Of a stretch of 34,495 nucleotides of DNA, positions 1-9,034 are shown in pieces. Each line of letters begins with the position of its first letter. Position 1 is the first letter of the stretch. This DNA is from Rickettsiales bacterium (GTDB lineage: Bacteria > Pseudomonadota > Alphaproteobacteria > Rickettsiales > UBA1997). The position numbers were made by a program, and so were the translations under genes. The stretch is from assembly GCA_020054695.1 (NCBI GenBank), contig JAHXBT010000013.1, forward strand, positions 17,386 through 51,880, written 5' to 3'. The notes under the pieces were generated by a model that saw nothing but the letters and a program-made list of their open reading frames with translations, had not been told where the DNA came from and made no database searches.

Positions 1-1
1 T

Positions 2-250
2 ATTGTTACCTTTAAAAATGCTGTGGATTTACAAAATATTGTTAAAATAATCCCAACAGATAAAATTTTAGTTGAAACTGACGCACCTTATTTAGCACCA
101 ACACCATATCGTGGAAAAATCAATAAACCAGAATTTACATATGAAACAGCAAGTTTTATTGCTCAATTAAAAAAGTTAGATCAAGAAGAATTATTTGCCC
201 AAACAACAGAGAATTTTAAAAAATTATTCGATAAACTTGACATAGGTTAA
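2..250 (+). CDS. tatD: TatD-family metal-dependent hydrolase, C-terminal fragment (5' end outside window)
   Basis: Frame is open to the window edge (IVTFKNAVDLQ...) with the TatD C-terminal motif 'ILVETDAPYLAPTPYRGKINKPEF'; TAA stop at 248-250. Confidence 0.88.
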   Translation: MVTFKNAVDLQNIVKIIPTDKILVETDAPYLAPTPYRGKINKPEFTYETASFIAQLKKLDQEELFAQTTENFKKLFDKLDIG

Positions 251-358
251 AAAATATGATATTCTATTAGATATTACGTAGAAAAATTAATAAAATAGCT
301 ATAATTTATTGAAAAATTTTTAAAGGTTCCTGCGATATATTAAAATTAATAAAAAATT

Positions 359-2578
359 ATGGAGGTTAAAAATTTATTTACAGATGCAAATACAGCACAA
401 GAAAAGGTCAAGCTAGCTAACGATCTATTATTAATTAACCATTTAACACTTAATAAAATTGATAATATTGATAATATTGATAAAATAGATGATAAGTTTT
501 TTAAATCTATTACATCAACAGGCGGAGACAAAAAAAATAAAGTTTTACAAACTATAAAATCATTTTTAGATACTTCTTCTCCATTAGTTGATGATCCAAC
601 TCTGGATCAAATTAAAGAAGCAGCGGAAGAAATTTCAAAAACAATTAAACTAAAAGATAATTTTCTTACAATAGCTAACGATCTATTATTAATTAACCAC
701 TTAAAACATATTGATAATATTGATAATATTGATAATATTGATGATAAGTTTTTTAAATCTATTACATCAACAGGCGGAGAAAAAAAAGATAAAGTTTTAC
801 AAACTATAAAATCATTTTTAGATACTTCTACTAAATTAGATGATGGTGCAGATCTGGATCAAATTAAAGAAGCAGCGGGAAAAATTTCAGAAAAAATTAA
901 CCTAACAGATCTTTTTTCAAAAGAAGGAATCCCATTAAATAATAAAATTAGAAGCAAATTATTTGATAAAGGCTTCACTGACTTAGATTATGAAACTAAA
1001 AACAAATTATTTGATAAAGGCTTCACTGCCAAAGAATTAATAGAATCTGCAGATAAAGAAATAACACAAGGTAATTTAAAACTAGATCTTAGGTTACCAA
1101 GATTATTGGGGAAAGCTATTGATATCCTAAAAGATAATACATTAAGTAAAGAAGATGAAACAAATATTGTTCGTGGTATTACCAGCATCATTGAAAAAGC
1201 TGGCCAAGATGAGAATAAAAAAAATGTGGTAGCAGCTATTCTTCCTATAGTTTCTTTATTAGAGGATAATGATTTTAAAAATAATAAAGATGCAATTTTT
1301 AACAGCTTAATAAAAAGAAGTTATAAGGAAGAAGCAATAAAATCCATTTTTACTGAAGAAGATGTTGGAAAAACTAAAATATATAATGCTAGAAATAGTG
1401 ATTATAGTAGTTATCAAAGAGAGCGTAAAATTAAGCAAGAAGTAGGTCTTAACCATAGTGGGGCAGATTTTGCAAAACATTATGCTGTAGAAGCTGCTTT
1501 TTATTCTGCTGGAAGTGTTGTATCATTAGTTGAAGGTTTGACTCGTGGTTTTGTTGCTCTTATAGATAGTGCTGTTAGTATAGCTGGTTTTAAAAGCGAT
1601 TTTACCCGTGATCATCAAGTTGATGTAAGTGGAAGTTTTGACAATTTAACAAAAAGCCATAGTTGGTCTAGAGTGGTAAGAAATCAGATAAGTCGAGATG
1701 GCGGTCATGACTTAGAGCAAGAAGGGGGCGTGGCTCATCTTGTGTTAAAGGGTGCTAGATGTGGTGTTGGTGTGATGGTAGGTTCATCTTTTGGTGTACT
1801 TGCAGGAGGGTGTGCTCTTATTGCTAAAGCTGTTGATGCGCGTTATAAAAAAGTTACAGGATCCCATGATAAAAAGACCGATTTTAATACCAGGCTGAGT
1901 GTAGAAAATGAAAATAAAGTTGATATAAAAATTAGTGAAGATAAGAAAAACATTGAATTTACTGATGAATTTCAAGATAAAATACAAGAAAAACAACAAC
2001 AACAAAAAGATTTAATTAAAATTTCAGAAAGACAAAAATGTTATATTGGTGTTGGTTTAAAATTTAATACTTCAAGCAATAAAGTTGATGCTAACAATGG
2101 CTATATTGAAGTAAATGATGTTTTTCGAGATAATGACGAAGACGGCAAAAAAATTAAGAAAGGTGATAAAATATCTAAAATAACAGTAGGAGGAAAAGAA
2201 ATAGATTTTATCAACAGTACTTTTAAAGAAGGTGGTAAAGTCACAGATATCAATTTAGATGATGTTGGTGAAAAGTTAGCGGAATTATTATTAAAAACTC
2301 CTAGAGACGAAAATGTTAGTCTTACTGTGTTTGGGAAGGACGAATCTATTGAACTTAAGAAGAAAGTATTTATTAAAAATGAAGGAGGGCGCAAATTATC
2401 TGATGGCCTAAATCATGATTTTGTTTCCATAGATAAAGCTAATGATAAGGATATTACTTTAGCCTTCAATAAATTTAATGATAGTGAGACAACAAAACCC
2501 AAAGCAAAATCACCACCACAAACTATTAGGCAGGCAATAGCGACGCCAGCATTAGCACATGGAAGAGGATCTCGATGA
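359..2578 (+). CDS. Large repeat protein: duplicated ~80-aa module with (NID)n tracts, KLFDKGFT repeats, two hydrophobic segments, PDZ-like segment; function unknown, possible effector or surface protein
   Basis: Single 739-aa ORF; internal duplication LANDLLLINHL...DDKFFKSITSTGG...KVLQTIKSFLDTS...LDQIKEAA; PDZ-like 'CYIGVGLKFN...GYIEVNDVFRDNDEDGKKIKKGDKISKITVGGKEI'. Ends TGA immediately followed by in-frame TAA. Confidence 0.8.
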   Translation: MEVKNLFTDANTAQEKVKLANDLLLINHLTLNKIDNIDNIDKIDDKFFKSITSTGGDKKNKVLQTIKSFLDTSSPLVDDPTLDQIKEAAEEISKTIKLKDNFLTIANDLLLINHLKHIDNIDNIDNIDDKFFKSITSTGGEKKDKVLQTIKSFLDTSTKLDDGADLDQIKEAAGKISEKINLTDLFSKEGIPLNNKIRSKLFDKGFTDLDYETKNKLFDKGFTAKELIESADKEITQGNLKLDLRLPRLLGKAIDILKDNTLSKEDETNIVRGITSIIEKAGQDENKKNVVAAILPIVSLLEDNDFKNNKDAIFNSLIKRSYKEEAIKSIFTEEDVGKTKIYNARNSDYSSYQRERKIKQEVGLNHSGADFAKHYAVEAAFYSAGSVVSLVEGLTRGFVALIDSAVSIAGFKSDFTRDHQVDVSGSFDNLTKSHSWSRVVRNQISRDGGHDLEQEGGVAHLVLKGARCGVGVMVGSSFGVLAGGCALIAKAVDARYKKVTGSHDKKTDFNTRLSVENENKVDIKISEDKKNIEFTDEFQDKIQEKQQQQKDLIKISERQKCYIGVGLKFNTSSNKVDANNGYIEVNDVFRDNDEDGKKIKKGDKISKITVGGKEIDFINSTFKEGGKVTDINLDDVGEKLAELLLKTPRDENVSLTVFGKDESIELKKKVFIKNEGGRKLSDGLNHDFVSIDKANDKDITLAFNKFNDSETTKPKAKSPPQTIRQAIATPALAHGRGSR
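414..901 (+). repeat. Two-copy direct DNA/protein repeat (approx. 414-652 and 672-901) inside the repeat protein
   Basis: Both copies carry 'tagctaacgatctattattaattaacca', 'gatgataagttttttaaatctattacatcaacaggcgga', 'aaagttttacaaactataaaatcatttttagatacttct' and 'ctggatcaaattaaagaagcagcgg'. Confidence 0.93.
955..1028 (+). repeat. 26-bp exact direct repeat (955-980 and 1003-1028), encoding KLFDKGFT twice
   Basis: 'caaattatttgataaaggcttcactg' occurs twice, 48 bp apart in the same frame. Confidence 0.93.
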
Positions 2579-2592
2579 TAATAAAGATAAAT

Positions 2593-3435
2593 TTATGTCA
2601 ATAATATTAATATTATTAATATACCATTATAAATATTCTCTTTGAAAATTTTTATTGACTGTTTTTTGTTATTAATATCCCATTTTTTAATCTGAAATAG
2701 AAAAAAACATAAATAAATTAAAATTATGATAAAATTAACATAATGAAATTTGTTAATTATGGCTATCATTGTTAAAAGTAATATTTTATCCACCCCTAAT
2801 GTTATTAAAATTAATTTAGGGTGTTTTAAGAATTTTATGGCGGTGGATTTTATGCCAATTTTTTGATCATCTTCAATATCAGCAAAAGCATAGATGGTAT
2901 CATAGGTTATAGTCCAAATTACCGCAGCTAAATAAAGTAAAATAATAGAAAGATTAATTTGGTTAGTAATAGCACTATAGCTCATTAAAACCGAAAAATT
3001 AAAAGTAATACCTAAGATAAATTGTGGAAAATAAGTAAATCTTTTACAAAAAGGATATAATATAACAAAAAATAGAGCAAAAAAACCTAAAAAAATGGTT
3101 AATTTGTTAAATTGTAATAAAATTATTAGACCAATTAATAATAAAAATCCTAAAAATATTATTGCTTGTTTAACAGAAATTTGACCTGATGTTATTGGGC
3201 GGTTTTTGGTTCTGACAACTTTTTTGTCAAAATTACGATCAGCAATATCATTAATAATACAACCGGCAGATCGCATAATAAAAGAGCCAATAAAAAATAA
3301 GATTGTAATTTTAAAAATTTCAAGAGCAAAATACTGATTTCTGAGTGCAAAAACTATACCAAAAGAGCTAGATAAGAATAGTAAAAAAAAGCCAATTGGT
3401 TGATAAAATCTTATTAATTCTAGGTATTTTTTCAT
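2593..3435 (-). CDS. ubiA: 4-hydroxybenzoate polyprenyltransferase (UbiA family)
   Basis: UbiA motifs 'MRSAGCIINDIADRNFDKKVVRTKNRPITSG' and 'YDTIYAFADIEDDQKIGIKSTAIKF'; multiple TM segments. Confidence 0.92.
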   Translation of the reverse strand: MKKYLELIRFYQPIGFFLLFLSSSFGIVFALRNQYFALEIFKITILFFIGSFIMRSAGCIINDIADRNFDKKVVRTKNRPITSGQISVKQAIIFLGFLLLIGLIILLQFNKLTIFLGFFALFFVILYPFCKRFTYFPQFILGITFNFSVLMSYSAITNQINLSIILLYLAAVIWTITYDTIYAFADIEDDQKIGIKSTAIKFLKHPKLILITLGVDKILLLTMIAIINKFHYVNFIIILIYLCFFLFQIKKWDINNKKQSIKIFKENIYNGILIILILLT

Positions 3436-3518
3436 TATTTGATTTATTTTTTATAATTTTATGTAAAAATCTTGGAATGTTAAATATTTTATTAATTTAA
3501 TTTTTTGCTAATTTTTAT

Positions 3519-4982
3519 ATGCTACTTAACAAGGTAATTAACCTAACAGAAAATATCAATATAACAAATATAGAAATTGACTCCAGAAAAATCTGTCAGA
3601 GGGGGTTATTTTTTGCTCTAAAGGGTGTCAAAAACCATGGTCGTGATTTTATCGACCAGGCTATTTTTAATGGTGCTGTGGCTGTGATTTGTCAAGAAAA
3701 TGAGGAGTCTATCACTGATAAAGGTGGTATTAAGATCTATAATAGGCCTGATGCTTTTGATTTATTAATTAAATCTTTACAAGAATTATATCCTAAATTA
3801 CCAAAAAATATTATGGCCATAACGGGCACTAATGGTAAAAGTTCAATTTGTCATTTTGTTTTTCAATTATTGAATTTTTTGGATTTAAAATCTGCCTTTA
3901 TTGGCACTTTAGGTATTAATTCTAATGTTAAAATTGATAATTTTGTGGAATCTAGTCTTACAACCTCAGATATTGTTACATTTTATAAAAATCTTAATAT
4001 TTTAGCTAAAAATGATATTGATAATGTGATTTTAGAGGCTAGTTCACTTGGGATTGAGCAGGGTAGATTAGCTGGTATTAAAATTTCCCTTGCTGCTTTT
4101 AGTAATTTTACACAGGATCATTTAGATTTGCATAAAAATATGGAAAATTATTTTAAAGCAAAAATGTTGCTTTTTAATAATTTAATGGATGATAAATCTA
4201 TTGCTATTTTAAATTCTGATATTGCTGAATTTAATAAAATTAAAGAAATTTGCCAAAATAAATATCACAAAATCTATTCCTATGGTAAAAAGGGAGATTT
4301 TATTAAATTATTAAATGCTAAATCTAATGACTGGGGTTGGGATTTAAATTTAGAAATTGCTGGTCATAATTATCAGACACAAATCAAAGAAATTGCTAAT
4401 ATTCAGATTTATAATATTATTTGCGCTCTATCTAGTGTAATTTCTTATTATAATTTGGATCAAACAAAAATAAAATTTTTATTACAAAAATTACCTGATT
4501 TAACTTCGGTTGATGGTAGAATGCAAAAAGTTGCGGAACACGAAAATGGTGCAAAAATATTTATTGATTACGCTCATAGCCCCGATGCAATTGAGAATAT
4601 TTTAAAAAATTCTAAAAAAATACAACATAATAAATGACATATTTTATTTGGCGCTGGTGGTGATCGTGATAAAACCAAAAGACCATTAATGGGAAAAATT
4701 TCCTCTCAATTTGCTGATAAAATTATTATTACCGATGATAATCCCAGATGTGAAGATGCTGCCCAAATTAGAAAAGAAATTTTATCTGCTTGTGATCAAG
4801 AAAAAACTATTGAAATTGCTGGTCGTAAAATAGCAATTGAATATGCTGTCAAAAATTTAGAACAAGATGATATTTTATTAATTGCTGGTAAAGGTCATGA
4901 AAAATATCAAATTATTGCTGATCAAAAATTTGAGTTTGATGAAAAAAAAATAATTTTAGAAACAATTAATGAATTATCTTAA
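3519..4982 (+). CDS. murE: UDP-N-acetylmuramoyl-tripeptide synthetase MurE, interrupted by an in-frame TGA at 4635-4637
   Basis: ORFs 3519-4637 and 4689-4982 are in the same frame; 'MAITGTNGKSS' Mur ligase P-loop upstream; sequence after the TGA reads HILFGAGGDRDKTKRPLMGKISSQFAD..., the conserved MurE C-terminal domain start. Restored length 487 aa. Confidence 0.9.
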
Positions 4983-6312
4983 AATAACCTTATTATTATT
5001 TTTTATATTATTGCCAATTAGCAGATCTAATGCTGTTTCTATTATTCGTGATGGAGAAGTTGAAGAGCTTTTATGGGAATTAACTAGGCCAATTATAAAG
5101 GAGGCAGGTTTGGAAGAAAAAGCTATAAAAATTTATATAGTTAATGATCGTGCAATTAATGCTTTTGTATCAAAAGGACAGAATATTTTTATAAATACAG
5201 GGTTAATTACCAAATATAATGATCCTAATGTCTTAAGGGGTGTTTTGGCTCATGAAATTGGACATATTGCTGCTGGTCATTTAGCTAGAGGAAAAGAAGA
5301 GATTAAAAAAGCACAAAATGTAATGATGTTAACTTATATAGCTGGTATTATTTCGGCTGCTTCTTCTGGGTCTGATGCTGGTTATGCCATGTTAATGGGT
5401 GGTAATCAGATAGCGCATAGATTATTTCTAAAATATAACAGGTCACAAGAAGAAGTAGCTGATATTTTAGCTTTGGAATATTTAAAGAATATAAATTATA
5501 ACCCAATGGGTTTATTAGAGATTCTTAAATTTTTTAAGTCACAAACTATTGGTGAAGAAATATTAGATGAATATGCTCTAACTCACCCAGTTAGTCAGAA
5601 AAGAATTAATTTTATTAAAGCCAATTTAAAAAATTTCTCCAAAAGTAGTTATAGTAAAATACTAACAAAGCAGGATTTAAAAATGAGAAGAGTGGTAGCT
5701 AAATTAAAGGGTTTTTTAGATGATGCTAAAATTACAATACAGGAAACAGATAAAAAAAATGATTTTAATAATCTTTATCGTAGATCTATTGCTCTTTTTA
5801 AATCTGGTCAGATTAAAAAATCTTTTAATATTATTGATAATTTATTAAGTAAAAATCCTAAGGATGCCTATCTATTGGAACTCAAAGCTCAATTTTTATA
5901 CGAAAGTGGCGATTTAAAAAACGCAGTTATTTTTTATAAAAAATCTTTAGATATTAAAGAAAATAATTTTCTGGCTAGGATTATTTTTGCTAAATCAATT
6001 TTAGATTTAGATTCAAAAGATAATGATTTAATAAAAATAGCCATAAAAAATCTTAAATCTGTTATCAAACAAGAAAAAGACAATATACAAATATATAAAA
6101 TATTATCTCAAGCCTATGAAAAAATAGATGATATGGCAAGATATAATTTATCATTAGCAGAATATTATTTGCTAAAAGAGGAGGTTGATGATGCTAAAAA
6201 ATATGCCAAAAAGGCTAAGGAAATTTTTTACAAAGATAATAAACAAGAAATATTAAGAGCAGATGACATAATTGAATTAGCCAAAAATATTAAGAAAGAT
6301 GTAAATAAATGA
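4969..6312 (+). CDS. M48-family metalloprotease with TPR-like C-terminus (BepA/YfgC-like)
   Basis: 'VLRGVLAHEIGHIAAGHLARG' HExxH zinc motif, N-terminal signal-like segment, C-terminal TPR-like repeats. Confidence 0.88.
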   Translation: MNYLKITLLLFFILLPISRSNAVSIIRDGEVEELLWELTRPIIKEAGLEEKAIKIYIVNDRAINAFVSKGQNIFINTGLITKYNDPNVLRGVLAHEIGHIAAGHLARGKEEIKKAQNVMMLTYIAGIISAASSGSDAGYAMLMGGNQIAHRLFLKYNRSQEEVADILALEYLKNINYNPMGLLEILKFFKSQTIGEEILDEYALTHPVSQKRINFIKANLKNFSKSSYSKILTKQDLKMRRVVAKLKGFLDDAKITIQETDKKNDFNNLYRRSIALFKSGQIKKSFNIIDNLLSKNPKDAYLLELKAQFLYESGDLKNAVIFYKKSLDIKENNFLARIIFAKSILDLDSKDNDLIKIAIKNLKSVIKQEKDNIQIYKILSQAYEKIDDMARYNLSLAEYYLLKEEVDDAKKYAKKAKEIFYKDNKQEILRADDIIELAKNIKKDVNK

Positions 6313-6322
6313 CAATTAGCAT

Positions 6323-7816
6323 TTATTTTTTGGACAATATATAATATGTTGTAAAATACAATATTATAGCACAGGAAATGGTAATTATTAATTGCAATAT
6401 AAGCCATATATTGTAATTTGCCCAGAAATTTTGCAAAAATAATAGGAAAATTATCATTGTAATTGAGCTAAAAAAAATCACTGCTATATTCCTATATAAT
6501 GCTTTTTCAAAAGAAAAGTATTTCTTTTTAATAAGTTGATTGAGTACCAAAATTAAATTACTATAGGAAGCGATTGCGGAGGCAATTACTATGCCTAAAT
6601 ATTCAAAATATTGAATTAATATTAGGTTTAAAACAAGATTTATAAATAAACAAATAATAGCAATTTTCATTGGTATTTTGGTATTGCCCCGAGCAAAAAA
6701 ACCAGGCTCTAAAATTTTAACGGCAATAAAGGATGGTAAGGCAATAGCATAAATCATTAGAGCATTTGATACCTTCATTGTTTCAGTATCAGTAAAATTA
6801 CCTCTTTCAAATAAAGCTCTAATTATTTCTTCTGCTAGTATAAAAAGACCAGCTGACGCAGGTATTGCTGCCATTAGACCAATTCCTAATATTTTATTAT
6901 GTAAGTTATTAGCCTTAACGAATTCTTTTTTGTATATTTTTTGTGACAGGGTGGGTAATAAGGTGACTGAAAGTGCAATTCCAATCATTGCTAATGGCAA
7001 TTGATTAATTCTGTCAGCATAGTAGATGTAAGAAATTCCTCCAGCAAATAGGCTAGCAATTGCAATATCAATTAAAAGATTCATTTGCATCACATTAGCA
7101 CCAATGATACCAGGTATAATTTTTTTAAAGAATATTTTAATATCATGATTAATTTTTGGTATTTTGGGGTAAATTAAGATTTTGTGGCGTATGGAAAAAA
7201 TAACGATCCAAATTAGCTGAAAAATACCAGCAAAAAATACTGCGTATGATAAATTGTAAGCTAAATTCTGGAAATCTTCTCTTAAAAATAATAAAAATAT
7301 AATAAAGGTTAAATTTAAAATTATAGGAGTTGCTGAGGTTACCGCAAATTTACCAAGAGAATTAAGCATGGCTGAAAATAATGATGCAATACAAATAAAT
7401 AATAGATAAAAAATTGTAATTCTTGATAAATCTATTGCTAAATTTAACTGATATTCATCACCTCTAAATCCAGGAAATATACCAGATATAAAGATGGGCA
7501 TAAATATTTGTATGATAATGATAACAATTAATAAGATAAAAAATAGTAGTGATAAGGTATTTTGAGCAAATCTGATGGCGTCATTATGGCTGGATTGCAA
7601 TTTACTGGAGAAAATTGGAACAAAAGCATTATTAAATGCACCTTCAGCAAAAATTCTGCGAAAAAAATTAGGTAGTTTGAAAGCGGCAAAAAATACATCT
7701 GATAAAATACTAACACCAATATATTTAGCAATTAAGACATCTCTAATAAAGCCAAAAATGCGTGATATTAGAGTTAGGAAAGAGAAGATAGAAGCAGATT
7801 TTATTACTTTCCTCAT
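6323..7816 (-). CDS. murJ: Lipid II flippase MurJ / MviN
   Basis: 'RKVIKSASIFSFLTLISRIFGFIRDVLIAKYIG...SDVFFAAFKLPNFFRRIFAEGAFNNAFVPIF' is characteristic of MurJ; many TM segments. Confidence 0.95.
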   Translation of the reverse strand: MRKVIKSASIFSFLTLISRIFGFIRDVLIAKYIGVSILSDVFFAAFKLPNFFRRIFAEGAFNNAFVPIFSSKLQSSHNDAIRFAQNTLSLLFFILLIVIIIIQIFMPIFISGIFPGFRGDEYQLNLAIDLSRITIFYLLFICIASLFSAMLNSLGKFAVTSATPIILNLTFIIFLLFLREDFQNLAYNLSYAVFFAGIFQLIWIVIFSIRHKILIYPKIPKINHDIKIFFKKIIPGIIGANVMQMNLLIDIAIASLFAGGISYIYYADRINQLPLAMIGIALSVTLLPTLSQKIYKKEFVKANNLHNKILGIGLMAAIPASAGLFILAEEIIRALFERGNFTDTETMKVSNALMIYAIALPSFIAVKILEPGFFARGNTKIPMKIAIICLFINLVLNLILIQYFEYLGIVIASAIASYSNLILVLNQLIKKKYFSFEKALYRNIAVIFFSSITMIIFLLFLQNFWANYNIWLILQLIITISCAIILYFTTYYILSKK

Positions 7817-7818
7817 TT

Positions 7819-8247
7819 CTAATTAGGTGATATTTTGCCAATATTACCAAAAAATTCCGACATGATATTTTTATTTGGATCTTCTATTTTTGTATAATCA
7901 GAAATATATTTAATATCATTTATATCATCTAGGCTATAGAAGTTAGTTTTTTCAACGAATTTCTGTTCATAATCAAACTCTATAGTCATAATTTTTCTTG
8001 CTGTAATATTGGGTTTAAAAAATAATAATTTTTCTTTTATTTGAGAAAAATATATCCAAATAGGTTTTTTGCCAATAAATGATATAAGAGTAGGAGATCC
8101 CATAATATTTTTTACTTCAGCTTGGGAGGTGATTTCTTCCCTAATCATTTTATAATCTGATGAATCAAAAGAATACCCCTGTTTTTCAATTCTAGTTAGG
8201 CATGATGATGTTAAAAATAAAATAAATATATATAAGAACTTTAACAT
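7819..8247 (-). CDS. bamE: Outer membrane assembly lipoprotein, BamE/SmpA-OmlA family
   Basis: Lipobox-like 'LFLTSSC'; BamE-like order 'IREEITSQAEVKNIMGSPTLISFIGKKPIWIYFSQ'. Confidence 0.72.
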   Translation of the reverse strand: MLKFLYIFILFLTSSCLTRIEKQGYSFDSSDYKMIREEITSQAEVKNIMGSPTLISFIGKKPIWIYFSQIKEKLLFFKPNITARKIMTIEFDYEQKFVEKTNFYSLDDINDIKYISDYTKIEDPNKNIMSEFFGNIGKISPN

Positions 8248-8254
8248 CTATAAA

Positions 8255-9034
8255 TTATTTTTTAGATTGTAAATATACAGACCTCATGACTGAATATAAG
8301 TCAAATGAGTCTTTTTGGGCGCTATGTAAAATATCTGCTATCTGATCATATTTATTAATAGCATTGATTGTCGTTAATCCATAGCTGTGTTTATCTTTAA
8401 TTAATTTGTTCTTGCCGCCAGCTTTTAGCATATTAATTGATAGTGGATCAACAGTCTTTTCAACCAATAATCCTGAGAAGTTTCTCACATCACTTGGTCC
8501 CAAAAAAGGCAATACTAAATAAGGACCACGAGAAATTCCATAATGGGCAAGTGTATCTGCAAAACTATTTTTTTTAAAATTTATATTTTTAGATTTAGCA
8601 ATATCAAATATACCAAAAAGTCCAACAGTGCTATTAATCAGAAATGACGAGAAGCTTGCTCTACTATTAGATATATCTCCCTGTATTAGGGAGTTAATTA
8701 CATCAAAGGGGCGGGATAAGTTGCTTAATATGTTATTAATTGATTTTCTAAATATATTAGGAGTAATGAATCTGTAAGCTGTATTAACAGGTTTCATAAA
8801 ATATTTATCAGCTTTTTCATTAAAATAAAATATTTTACGATTAAGTTTTTCTAAGGGGTCGTATATATTTGTAGATTTAGAATTGTAGTTAAAATTATCT
8901 TCTAATTCAAAAAAGTTATCTTCATATTCATTTGCTTTAGCTACATTTATATGAGCTAACAAGACTACAAAGGTTAAAATTAATATGATAATTGATTTTA
9001 GATATTTTAACAGTTCAAAATGTTTAATACTCAT
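8255..9034 (-). CDS. mlaA: MlaA (VacJ) family phospholipid-transport lipoprotein
   Basis: 'DPLEKLNRKIFYFNEKADKYFMKPVNTAYRFITPNIFRKSINNILSNLSRPFDVINSLIQGD' and 'GISRGPYLVLPFLGPSDVRNF'. Confidence 0.92.
   Translation of the reverse strand: MSIKHFELLKYLKSIIILILTFVVLLAHINVAKANEYEDNFFELEDNFNYNSKSTNIYDPLEKLNRKIFYFNEKADKYFMKPVNTAYRFITPNIFRKSINNILSNLSRPFDVINSLIQGDISNSRASFSSFLINSTVGLFGIFDIAKSKNINFKKNSFADTLAHYGISRGPYLVLPFLGPSDVRNFSGLLVEKTVDPLSINMLKAGGKNKLIKDKHSYGLTTINAINKYDQIADILHSAQKDSFDLYSVMRSVYLQSKK

Noticed and set aside
346-531. Minus-strand 61-aa ORF with SILSILSIL repeats
   Set aside because: Antisense shadow of the (NID)n repeat in the 739-aa plus-strand ORF.
414-901. Repeat pair considered as a CRISPR-like array
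   Set aside because: Only two long copies, in frame inside a protein-coding gene; no regular short repeats, spacers or cas genes.
1784-2394. Minus-strand ORFs of 73 and 97 aa
   Set aside because: Antisense to a long, coherent ORF with a PDZ-like segment; no family features.
6310-6352. Possible UGA readthrough extending the M48 protease by WQLAFIFWTIYNML
   Set aside because: Protein is complete at UGA; the extension overlaps the convergent murJ 3' end and has no supporting motif. Kept only as part of the UGA pattern.
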